64,000 nucleotides of DNA, taken from Stenotrophomonas koreensis (GTDB lineage Bacteria; Pseudomonadota; Gammaproteobacteria; Xanthomonadales; Xanthomonadaceae). Numbering within the stretch: position 1 is the first letter of the stretch; each line of letters opens with the position of its first letter. Positions 54,039 through 61,282 of this stretch are shown here, in pieces. The DNA lies in contig NZ_LDJH01000018.1 in assembly GCF_001431525.1 (NCBI RefSeq), forward strand, positions 1 through 64,000. Direction: 5' to 3'. A program made the translations under genes and the position numbers. Under the pieces are notes generated by a model. It was not told the origin of the DNA, ran no database searches, and worked only from the letters and a program-made list of their open reading frames with translations.

Positions 54039-55154
54039 TTACCAGTCCATCTGCATGAACCAGATCGCGGCAAAGGCATCGAGCACGATCACCAGCGAGA
54101 TGGCCTGTACCACGGAAGCGGCGGTGCGTTCGCCCACCGACTGCGAGCTGCCGGTGACCTTCAGGCCCTCCAGGCAGCCGATCAGGGCAATCACGGTGGC
54201 AAACAACGGCGCCTTGGCCAGCCCGACCAGCAGGTGACGGACCTCGATGGTGTCATGCATGCGGGCCAGGTACATCTGCGGCGGGATATCCAGCGCATAC
54301 GCACCGACGGTGACACCGCCGGCCAGGCCGGCGATCATCGCGATGAAGGTCAGCAGCGGCAGCATCACCAGCATTGCAATCAGCCGCGGCAGCACCAACA
54401 GGTCGATCACATCCAGGCCCAGCGCCCGCATCGCATCGATTTCCTCGCGCGACTGCATCGCCCCGATCTGCGCGGTAAACGAGCTGGCGGTGCGTCCGGC
54501 CAGCACGATGGCGGTGAGCAGCACGCCGAACTCGCGCAGGAAGGCGATGTTGACCAGTTCCACGACAAAGATCTCGGCGCCGAAATCACGCAGGATGGTG
54601 GAACCGAGAAAGGCCACCACCGCGCCGACCAGGAACGACAGCAGCGCCACCAGCGGCACCGCATCCAGGCCGACCTGCTCCATCTGCGCCACCGTGGCGG
54701 TGACCCGGAAGCGCCTGGGCTGGCTGATCAGGCGCGCCAGTTTGGCCAGGTTCTCTCCGAGAAAACCGATCAGCGCGATGATGTCGTGGTAAGTGCGGTA
54801 TACGGCCTGACCGAGGCGGGCCAGAGCGGCGTTGAGGCCATAGCTGCGGGTGCGGCCGGGACGGTCCTCGGCCACCTCGTCGATCGTGCACAACAGTGCC
54901 TGGTGACGGGGAGCTACCAGCAGCTGCCCGGTGTCCAGCTGGTTTTCCTCCAGTACATGCAACAGCTGCAGCACCCCGGCCGAATCCAGCGCGCTGACGC
55001 CACGGGCGTCGATCTGCTTGAAGGGCGCGCCCGGATTGCGGCTGGCCTGTTGCATGGCGCTGACATTGACCAGGGTCCAGCGCCCGCGCAGGTGCAGCGT
55101 GCCCTGTGCATCGAGCGTGGTTTCCGGCAATGGGTTGGCAGCAGGATCATTCAC
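54039..55154 (-). CDS. MlaE-like permease with N-terminal STAS domain
   Basis: The membrane component of the lipid ABC transporter. In the 371-residue protein residues about 15-100 form a STAS-like domain (LHLRGRWTLVNVS, IDARGVSALDSAGVLQLLHVLEE). The MlaE permease follows (about 125-371), with five or six spans and the conserved VPLVALLSFLVGAVVAFLGSTILRDFGAEIFV and EIDAMRALGLDVIDLLVLPRLIA. In E. coli the STAS protein MlaB is separate; here it is fused, which is common in MlaE homologs outside Enterobacteria. It leads a four-gene operon. Confidence 0.93.
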   Translation of the reverse strand: MNDPAANPLPETTLDAQGTLHLRGRWTLVNVSAMQQASRNPGAPFKQIDARGVSALDSAGVLQLLHVLEENQLDTGQLLVAPRHQALLCTIDEVAEDRPGRTRSYGLNAALARLGQAVYRTYHDIIALIGFLGENLAKLARLISQPRRFRVTATVAQMEQVGLDAVPLVALLSFLVGAVVAFLGSTILRDFGAEIFVVELVNIAFLREFGVLLTAIVLAGRTASSFTAQIGAMQSREEIDAMRALGLDVIDLLVLPRLIAMLVMLPLLTFIAMIAGLAGGVTVGAYALDIPPQMYLARMHDTIEVRHLLVGLAKAPLFATVIALIGCLEGLKVTGSSQSVGERTAASVVQAISLVIVLDAFAAIWFMQMDW

Positions 55155-55226
55155 CGCACAAGCATAGCGGCTGTTTGTCTGCCCGGCAGGTGAAGTGCGG
55201 GCCCCTGGTACGGGATAATCTGCCGC

Positions 55227-56486
55227 ATGTCATCCAGCCCAGCCTCCGTCCATCAGGCCACCTACGCCCAGCGCGTTGCGTTTGTCTGCGAAATCGCCGC
55301 ACGCCTGCATCGTTACGGAACCACCGCGCAGCGGTTGGAGGCGGCGGTGGTGGCCCTGTCCCAACAGCTGGTGCTTGATTGCGAGCCCTGGTCCAGCCCG
55401 ACCGGGTTGATCCTGAGCTTTTCCGACCCGACCAAGGCGATCGGCTCCTCGGACATCACCCGGGTCATCCGTCTTGGCCCGGGGGACAACGACCTGCACA
55501 AGCTGGCCGCTGCCGACCGGATTGCCGAGGCGGTGGCCAATGGCCAGATGAGCATCGCCCAGGGGCATACCGCGCTGCGCCAGCTCGACCTGCCGATGCG
55601 CCGGCGCGACAAGGCATTCATGGCGTTTTCGTTTGGCCTGACCTCGGCGGCGGTGGCCGGGCTGTGGCGGCTGCCCTGGCTGGATATCGCCACTGCCGGT
55701 TTCATCGGCGTGCTGATCGGGGTATTGACCCTGTATGCCGACCGCCGACTGGCCACCCGCGAGGCCAGTGAGGCACTTTCGGCACTGTTGGCCGGTTTTG
55801 TGGCGGTGCTGGTGGCTGCCTTCATCGGGCCGTTGAACCTGAATTCGGTGATCATTGCCTCGCTGGTGGTGTTGTTGCCCGGTCTGATGCTGACCAATGC
55901 GGTCAACGAGCTTTCCAGCCAGCACTGGATATCGGGCACGGCACGTTTTGCCGGGGCATTGACCATCGTGCTCAAACTGACCGTCGGGGCGGTCATTGCG
56001 GTCACCGTTGCCGGCGCGATCGGCATCGAGCCGGTGGTGCGCGCGTGGCGGCCGCAGCCGGACTCGGTGGAATGGGCCTCGCTGCTGGTGGCGGCGATTG
56101 CTTTTGCGATGGTGTTCAAGGCCAGCCTGCGCGATTGGCCGTGGGTGATCCTGGCGGTATTTGCCGGTTACAGCATTTCCACCTATGCCGGTCGTGCCTG
56201 GGGCGTGATGGCCGGGATTTTCCTCGCCGCGATGCTGCTGACGGCCGCAGGCAATCTGTTCGGGCGGGTTTTAAGGCGCCCGGGTGCGATCGTACGCCTG
56301 CCTGGCATCATCATCCTGGTGCCCGGCAGTACCAGCCTGCGCGGGGTAATGGACCTGGTCCAGCGCCAGGACGTGGTGGCCGGGCAAAGCGCTTTTGTCG
56401 CGGTGCTCAGTGTGGTCATGGCCCTGGTGGCCGGCTTGTTGTTCGGCAACCTGTTGTTGCCCGCACGCAAGAACCAGAACCTGTAA
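55227..56486 (+). CDS. Threonine/serine exporter (ThrE family)
   Basis: A 419-residue inner-membrane protein with a cytosolic N-terminal domain (about 1-125) holding the ThrE/YjjP motif HRYGTTAQRLEAAV and about ten spans after that. The second half includes the ThrE_2-type segment (VRLPGIIILVPGSTSLRGVMDL). Corynebacterium ThrE exports threonine and serine; other substrates such as succinate are known for YjjPB. The gene has a full-length fused form, as in actinobacterial ThrE. It is divergent from the Mla operon, with 72 bases between starts, and ends at a strong terminator. Confidence 0.85.
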   Translation: MSSSPASVHQATYAQRVAFVCEIAARLHRYGTTAQRLEAAVVALSQQLVLDCEPWSSPTGLILSFSDPTKAIGSSDITRVIRLGPGDNDLHKLAAADRIAEAVANGQMSIAQGHTALRQLDLPMRRRDKAFMAFSFGLTSAAVAGLWRLPWLDIATAGFIGVLIGVLTLYADRRLATREASEALSALLAGFVAVLVAAFIGPLNLNSVIIASLVVLLPGLMLTNAVNELSSQHWISGTARFAGALTIVLKLTVGAVIAVTVAGAIGIEPVVRAWRPQPDSVEWASLLVAAIAFAMVFKASLRDWPWVILAVFAGYSISTYAGRAWGVMAGIFLAAMLLTAAGNLFGRVLRRPGAIVRLPGIIILVPGSTSLRGVMDLVQRQDVVAGQSAFVAVLSVVMALVAGLLFGNLLLPARKNQNL

Positions 56487-56495
56487 GGGGAAAAT

Positions 56496-56523
56496 AAAAA
56501 CGCCGGCAATGCCGGCGTTTTTT
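56496..56523. terminator. Strong bidirectional terminator between thrE-like gene and hns-like gene
   Basis: CGCCGGC (56501-56507) pairs with GCCGGCG (56511-56517) across AAT, with AAAAA before and TTTTTT after. It serves both convergent genes. Confidence 0.93.
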
Positions 56524-56575
56524 CTGCAGCTGCAATCGTTTCTGCCCGGGGGGCAGTGTGATTGCGGTGGCCTGC

Positions 56576-56977
56576 TCAGATCAGGAAGTCTTCCTTCTTC
56601 CTGCCCTTGGCAAGATAGGCGGCCATCCAGCGCGGCGGTTTGCCACGGCCGGTCCACTGGTTGTTGGCATCGGCCGGATCGCGATATTTCGGCGCGACCA
56701 CGCCGGTCTTCTTGCCCTTCTTCGCGGCCTTGGTGCCCGCGGCCTTCTTGGCGACCTTGCCCGGCTTGCGGCCGCGCGGTGCCGGAGCGGGAACATCAAC
56801 GCCATACAGTTCGGCAATCGAATACCCCGATTCGCGCAGGATCTTGTTGATCTGGGCGCGGACCTTGGTCACGGCCGGACGCTTGGAGACCAGTTCCTGC
56901 TGCTTCTGGGCGGTGCGGATCAGGGCCTTCAGCTCGCGGGCCGACAGGCCGTTGATGCTGTTGATGTCAAAACTCAT
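56576..56977 (-). CDS. H-NS family histone-like DNA-binding protein
   Basis: A 133-residue nucleoid protein that binds A/T-rich DNA and silences horizontally acquired genes. The N-terminal helix (ARELKALIRTAQKQQEL) gives oligomerisation, a Lys/Ala/Pro-rich linker follows (about 70-92), and the C-terminal domain ends NQWTGRGKPPRWMAAYL, the classic AT-hook-like H-NS motif. This is the XrvA/Bv3F-type family of xanthomonads. GGAGTAGCCC sits just before ATG 56977. It could silence the A/T-rich O-antigen locus in the same window, which is inference. Confidence 0.92.
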   Translation of the reverse strand: MSFDINSINGLSARELKALIRTAQKQQELVSKRPAVTKVRAQINKILRESGYSIAELYGVDVPAPAPRGRKPGKVAKKAAGTKAAKKGKKTGVVAPKYRDPADANNQWTGRGKPPRWMAAYLAKGRKKEDFLI

Positions 56978-57070
56978 GGGCTACTCCGGATAATGGAATG
57001 GATAATTGCGCCAGTCCGTGGCAGCGCGCTGAGCATAAACGGCTGCCGCCACTTTGCCTAGACAGTTAAT

Positions 57071-57146
57071 GATTATCCGCTGGATGGGAACTGTGAAAAC
57101 GGCCGCAAAAGCGGCCGTTTGCAAAAATCCCTGGCGCGGATAATCA
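57071..57146. terminator. proS terminator hairpin enclosed by a longer inverted repeat
   Basis: The inner hairpin AAACGGCCGC (57097-57106) / GCGGCCGTTT (57111-57120) with an AAAA loop is a good terminator for minus-strand proS. Outside it, TGATTATCCGC (57070-57080) and GCGGATAATCA (57136-57146) form an exact 11-bp inverted repeat, the latter overlapping the proS stop codon. Confidence 0.75.
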
Positions 57147-58835
57147 GCCCAGCCGGGCCAGCAACTGCTCCCGGTCCAGATTCTCGGCCTCGCTGGCGCG
57201 CCGGCTGCGGTATTCGAACGTCCCGGCAGCCAGGCCGCGTTCTGAAACCACGACACGATGCGGGATGCCGATCAGCTCGATATCGGCAAACATCGAACCC
57301 GGGCGCAGGCCGCGATCATCCAGGGCCACATCCAGGCCCTTGGCCTGCAGTTCGGTGACCAGGTCCTGCGCAGCAGCGGTCACGGCCGGATCGTTCTTCG
57401 GGTTGATCATGCACACCACCACCTGCCAGGGCGCCATCGATTCGGGCCAGATAATGCCGGCCTCGTCGTGGTTCTGTTCAATGGCAGCGGCGACAATGCG
57501 CGAAACACCAATGCCGTAGCAGCCCATGGCCATGACCTGGGCCTTGCCGTTTTCATCCAGTACGGTGGCCTTCAGTGCCTGGGCATACTGGCGGCCGAGC
57601 TGGAATACATGGCCAACCTCAATGCCACGGGCCAGCTTCAGTTCGCCGCCGTCACGTGCGCGATCACCGGCCACCACGTTGCGGATATCGGCCACTTCCG
57701 GCTCGGGCAGGTCGCGGCCCCAGTTCACGCCGGCCAGGTGGAAGCCGTTTTCATTGGCGCCGACGACAAAATCCGCCAGCGCGGCGGCATCGCGGTCGGC
57801 AATCACGCGGATGGCCTGCTGCGGGGCCACCGGGCCGAGGAAGCCGGGTTGTGCACCCAGGTGGGCGACAATTTCCGCTTCATTGGCCAGGCGGTAATCG
57901 GCCATGCCTTCCAGCTTGCCCAGTTTGATGTCATTGACTTCATGGTCACCGCGCACCAGAGCCAGCACGAACTGGCCGGCAGCGGTCACGGCGGCAACGG
58001 ATTTGACCGTCTGCTGCAGCGTAATGCCGAGCAGTTCGGCCACGGCATCGCAGGTCTTCTGCGTCGGCGTGGCGACCTTGTGCATTGCCTGGCTGGCGGC
58101 CGGGCGCGGCGCCGGATCGGCGGCGATGGCCGCTTCGACATTGGCCGCATAATCCGATGCGGTGGAGAAGGCCAGCGCGTCCTCGCCGGAATCGGCAATC
58201 ACGTGGAATTCCTGCGAGGCATCACCACCGATCGCGCCCGAATCGGCCTGCACCGCGCGGAACTCCAGGCCCAGCCGGGTGAAGATGCGGGTATAGGCCG
58301 CCTTCATGTTTTCGTATTCGGCCACCAGGCTGGCGTCATCCAGATGGAAGGAATAGGCGTCCTTCATCAGGAATTCGCGCGCACGCATCACGCCGAAACG
58401 CGGGCGGATCTCATCGCGGAACTTGGTCTGGATCTGGTAGAAATTGACCGGCAGCTGCTTGTAGCTGGACAGTTCCTGGCGGGCAAAATCGGTGATCGCC
58501 TCTTCCGCCGTCGGGCTGTAGCAGTAGTGCTGTTCCTTGCGGTCGGTGATTTTCAGCAGCTGGCCGCCAAATTTCTCCCAGCGCCCGGTTTCTTCCCACA
58601 GCTCCCTGGGCTGGATGGTCGGCAGCAGCAGTTCCACCGCGCCGGCACGGTTCATTTCCTCACGCACGATGGCCTCCACCTTGCGCAGCACGCGCAGGCC
58701 CAGTGGCGACCAGCTGTACAGGCCCGAGGCCAGCTTGCGGATCATGCCGGCACGCAGCATCAGCTTGTGGCTGGCCAGCTCGGCGTCGGCGGGGGTTTCC
58801 TTGGTGGTGCGGAGGTGGAACTGGGACAGGCGCAT
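57144..58835 (-). CDS. proS: Prolyl-tRNA synthetase (class II, with editing domain)
   Basis: Charges tRNA-Pro with proline and clears mischarged alanyl-tRNA-Pro. The 563-residue protein has class II motifs: [16 protein letters not shown] (motif 1 region), [27 protein letters not shown] (motif 2), and [26 protein letters not shown] (motif 3). The insertion of about 170 residues between motifs 2 and 3 ([18 protein letters not shown] to GVNWGRDL) is the bacterial INS editing domain. A C-terminal anticodon-binding domain follows. Start [19 protein letters not shown] is canonical. Confidence 0.98.
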   Translation of the reverse strand: MRLSQFHLRTTKETPADAELASHKLMLRAGMIRKLASGLYSWSPLGLRVLRKVEAIVREEMNRAGAVELLLPTIQPRELWEETGRWEKFGGQLLKITDRKEQHYCYSPTAEEAITDFARQELSSYKQLPVNFYQIQTKFRDEIRPRFGVMRAREFLMKDAYSFHLDDASLVAEYENMKAAYTRIFTRLGLEFRAVQADSGAIGGDASQEFHVIADSGEDALAFSTASDYAANVEAAIAADPAPRPAASQAMHKVATPTQKTCDAVAELLGITLQQTVKSVAAVTAAGQFVLALVRGDHEVNDIKLGKLEGMADYRLANEAEIVAHLGAQPGFLGPVAPQQAIRVIADRDAAALADFVVGANENGFHLAGVNWGRDLPEPEVADIRNVVAGDRARDGGELKLARGIEVGHVFQLGRQYAQALKATVLDENGKAQVMAMGCYGIGVSRIVAAAIEQNHDEAGIIWPESMAPWQVVVCMINPKNDPAVTAAAQDLVTELQAKGLDVALDDRGLRPGSMFADIELIGIPHRVVVSERGLAAGTFEYRSRRASEAENLDREQLLARLG

Positions 58836-58911
58836 GGCGAAATCTAGGCTCAGGCAATATGGGGGTATTTTGCCACTGCAGCGGGCAGTAGCGGAAAATC
58901 AACGAAAAAAC

Positions 58912-58940
58912 CAACGGCCCCGCACCGGGCGAGGCCGTTG
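58912..58940 (-). terminator. Terminator after the DUF4124 gene
   Basis: CAACGGCC (58912-58919) pairs with GGCCGTTG (58933-58940). On the minus strand the stem is followed by TTTTTTCGTT, so it terminates the DUF4124 transcript. Confidence 0.85.
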
Positions 58941-58974
58941 ATCGGCACAGTCCAGGCAGGAGGCGGGCGCTTGC

Positions 58975-59352
58975 TCAGCCCTGGACGGGGCAGAAGTTGG
59001 CCACGTCCTTTTCCGCCTGCTGCCTGGCACTGGCGCGCTCTTCGGTGCTCAGTGCGGTATCGGGCACGCCGTCACCATCGCTGTCGCGGCCGACCGGGCC
59101 GCTGCCCTGGAGCAGGGCCAGGTTGCTGCGGGCGCTGGTGCAGGCCGGGGCTTCCCGGGTTGCTGCCGGGACAGCCTCGCCAACACTGCCGCGGTGGCTG
59201 ATCCGGCGCGATTCGGCCTGACGGCCCTGGGGCGGGCGCTCGGAATACTGGGTCACGCCATTGGCGTCCTTCCATTGATAAACGGTGCTGGACTGGGCCT
59301 GGGCCAGCGAGGCAGCCAGCAACAGGGGAACAATCAGGGTCAACGCGCGCAT
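58975..59352 (-). CDS. DUF4124 domain periplasmic protein
   Basis: A 125-residue protein with a signal peptide (MRALTLIVPLLLAASLAQA). The DUF4124 motif follows directly: SSTVYQWKDANGVTQYSERPPQG, a short module of unknown role common in gamma- and betaproteobacterial envelopes. A later GRDSDGDGVPDTALS resembles a calcium-binding Asp-rich repeat. Two cysteines may form a disulfide. GGAGG lies eight bases before ATG 59352; the frame is open 12 codons further upstream. It is divergent from pssA with 69 bases between starts. Confidence 0.83.
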   Translation of the reverse strand: MRALTLIVPLLLAASLAQAQSSTVYQWKDANGVTQYSERPPQGRQAESRRISHRGSVGEAVPAATREAPACTSARSNLALLQGSGPVGRDSDGDGVPDTALSTEERASARQQAEKDVANFCPVQG

Positions 59353-59421
59353 GCAGGATCCTCCGGCGACAATGGCTGATTGCACCATCGCCCCAGCGGG
59401 CTGGCAAGCGATTACACTTCA

Positions 59422-60192
59422 ATGATGGACCCAATTCACACCGCGCAGCGTTCGCGCAGCATCTATCTGTTGCCCAACCTGATCACCACCGGTGGGCTGT
59501 TTGCCGGTTTTTACGCCATCATCGCCGCGGCCAACGGCGACTTCGTCAATGCCGCCATTGCCGTGTTCGTTGCGGCAGTGATGGACGGGTTGGATGGCCG
59601 GGTGGCGCGCATGACCGGCACCAGTTCAGAGTTCGGCGTGCAGTACGACTCGCTGGCAGACCTGGTCAGCTTCGGCATGGCACCGGCCCTGGTGATGTAC
59701 CACTGGTCGCTGTCCTCGCTGCCACTGGATGGCGCCATTTATGGCCGCCTGGGCTGGGCGGTGGCGTTTTTGTATGCCGCCTGCGCCGCGTTGCGGCTGG
59801 CGCGCTTCAATACCCAGGTCGGCAGCGTGGACAAGCGCTGGTTTGTCGGCCTGGCCAGTCCGGCCGCAGCAGGCCTGATGATGTCCTTCGTCTGGGCCTT
59901 TGCCGATGGCAAGCTGGGCTGGAACGGTGAGCAGCTGCGTTATGTGGCGCTGACGGTGACCATCGTGGCCGCGCTGCTGATGGTAAGCCGCATCCGTTTC
60001 TGGAGTTTCAAGGGCAGTTCGGAGGGGCCGCGCGGCGGCCGGGTGCCGTTCGTGGCGCTGGTACTGGTGCCGGTGATCATTGCGATCCTGGCGCTGGATC
60101 TGCCGCGTGCCTTGCTGGCCGTCGGCGTGCTGTATGCGCTGTCCGGCCCGTTGATGGCCTTGTTCAACCGTCGCAAGGCGGAGGCCGGCTGA
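59422..60192 (+). CDS. pssA: CDP-diacylglycerol-serine O-phosphatidyltransferase (PssA)
   Basis: Makes phosphatidylserine from CDP-diacylglycerol and serine in the inner membrane, the route to phosphatidylethanolamine. The 256-residue protein has the CDP-alcohol phosphotransferase motif in MDGLDGRVARMTGTSSEFGVQYDSLAD, about eight membrane spans, and a basic C-terminus. This is the integral-membrane type II PssA (Bacillus-like) rather than the E. coli peripheral type. Start is ATG 59422 or 59425. A TACACT just before the ATG (59413-59418) would give a very short or leaderless transcript. Leads a pssA-holD-rimI operon. Confidence 0.94.
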   Translation: MMDPIHTAQRSRSIYLLPNLITTGGLFAGFYAIIAAANGDFVNAAIAVFVAAVMDGLDGRVARMTGTSSEFGVQYDSLADLVSFGMAPALVMYHWSLSSLPLDGAIYGRLGWAVAFLYAACAALRLARFNTQVGSVDKRWFVGLASPAAAGLMMSFVWAFADGKLGWNGEQLRYVALTVTIVAALLMVSRIRFWSFKGSSEGPRGGRVPFVALVLVPVIIAILALDLPRALLAVGVLYALSGPLMALFNRRKAEAG

Positions 60193-60194
60193 GG

Positions 60195-60659
60195 ATGGAA
60201 GGGCAGGGGCTGTGGAGCAGCGAGCAGCACCTGTGGCTGGGCGCGATGGGGCTGACGGTGTATGCCGAGGCGTCCAGCATTGTCTGGCCGCCCGCCGGCC
60301 CGGCGCGCTCTGCGCCGCGTTTTGACAATGTGCCCGAGTCCGCGCTGCGTTCTTCCCGGCCTCCGCTTGAGCCGGTGCCGGCCCCCAGGCCGATCGCCTC
60401 TGCGGCGCTGCCCGCTCCGCCGCTGCCGCCCGCCCCGGATATGCCAGCGTCCCGGCGCGGCCGGAGCAGCCGGCTCGCCGGTGTACCCGACAAGCTGATG
60501 CTGGCCCTGCTGCGTGCCTCCGGTCAGAACCCGAACGAGCCGGCCACCCAGGCGCTGATGGCCAGCTGGCCCCTGGACGAACTGCGCGCCAACCCGGCGG
60601 CCAAGCGTGCGCTGTGGCCGCAGCTGCGCGCGCTGCGCCGCCAGCGTGGCGAGCGTTGA
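60195..60659 (+). CDS. holD: Probable DNA polymerase III psi subunit (HolD-like)
   Basis: The 154-residue protein would not be named by simple annotation. Its N-terminus (LWSSEQHLWLGAMGLTVYA) matches the Trp/Leu-rich beta-strand and chi-binding start of HolD. A Pro-rich linker fills about 35-88. The C-terminus DKLMLALLRASG then ELRANPAAKRALWPQLRALR closely resembles E. coli HolD (DLRANPTARAALWQQI, recalled from memory). It sits two bases from rimI, as in the E. coli holD-rimI operon. Psi links the clamp loader to chi and single-stranded DNA-binding protein. The long linker is unusual. It follows pssA by two bases. Confidence 0.7.
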   Translation: MEGQGLWSSEQHLWLGAMGLTVYAEASSIVWPPAGPARSAPRFDNVPESALRSSRPPLEPVPAPRPIASAALPAPPLPPAPDMPASRRGRSSRLAGVPDKLMLALLRASGQNPNEPATQALMASWPLDELRANPAAKRALWPQLRALRRQRGER

Positions 60660-60661
60660 AC

Positions 60662-61156
60662 ATGGTCCGCGCGGTGGACGCCCCGGTACTGCGCTGCATG
60701 CGTGGCGAGGATCTGGATGCGGTTATGGCGATCGAGCAGCGCGCTTATCCGTTCCCGTGGACGCGCGGCATTTTCATCGATTGCCTGGCCTCCGGTTACA
60801 GTGCGTGGGTGCTGGAGCACGGGCGCCAGATCATTGGCTATGGCCTGCTCAGTGTCGCCGCTGACGAGGCGCATGTGCTCAATGTCTGCGTCGACCCGCT
60901 GGTGCAGTCGCGCGGCCATGGCCGCCTGTTGCTGCGTGCGTTGCTGGATGCTGCGCGCAAGCACCAGGCCCAGCGGGTGTTCCTGGAGGTACGCCCGTCC
61001 AACCCGAAGGCGATCGCGCTGTACCAGAGCGAGGGCTTCAACGAGATCGGCCGCCGTCCGCGCTATTACCCGGCCGCCAACAACGGCCGCGAGGATGCGA
61101 TCGTGATGGCGATCGAGCTGCTGGATGCCGATATCGACAAGATGCCGCCGCTGTAA
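60662..61156 (+). CDS. rimI: Ribosomal protein S18-alanine N-acetyltransferase (RimI)
   Basis: Acetylates the N-terminal alanine of ribosomal protein S18 with acetyl-CoA. The 164-residue GNAT protein has the acetyl-CoA loop VDPLVQSRGHGRLLLRALLDAA and the Glu-Val-Arg motif VFLEVRPSNPKAIALYQSEGFNEIG. Start is the ATG at 60662; the open frame upstream overlaps holD. It is the last gene of the pssA-holD-rimI operon and ends 41 bases before a terminator. Confidence 0.93.
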   Translation: MVRAVDAPVLRCMRGEDLDAVMAIEQRAYPFPWTRGIFIDCLASGYSAWVLEHGRQIIGYGLLSVAADEAHVLNVCVDPLVQSRGHGRLLLRALLDAARKHQAQRVFLEVRPSNPKAIALYQSEGFNEIGRRPRYYPAANNGREDAIVMAIELLDADIDKMPPL

Positions 61157-61197
61157 CCGACTCCAGCCGCCGCCCGTTGGTGGTGACGCACAGACAG

Positions 61198-61217
61198 AAG
61201 GCGCCCTGCGGCGCCTT
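61198..61217. terminator. Terminator between rimI and valS
   Basis: AAGGCGCC (61198-61205) pairs with GGCGCCTT (61210-61217) with a CTGC loop. It is followed by TGTCGTTTG. The flanking genes converge. Confidence 0.8.
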
Positions 61218-61282
61218 TGTCGTTTGCGTTGTTGCTGCAGGGTGCAGGGCAGGGAGCCGGCGTGCCGGCTCCCACTGTGGCC

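Noticed and set aside
53268..55193. A 641-codon plus-strand frame across the Mla operon
   Set aside because: Antisense to mlaF and mlaE homologs with clear motifs; His/Gln-rich composition typical of shadow frames.
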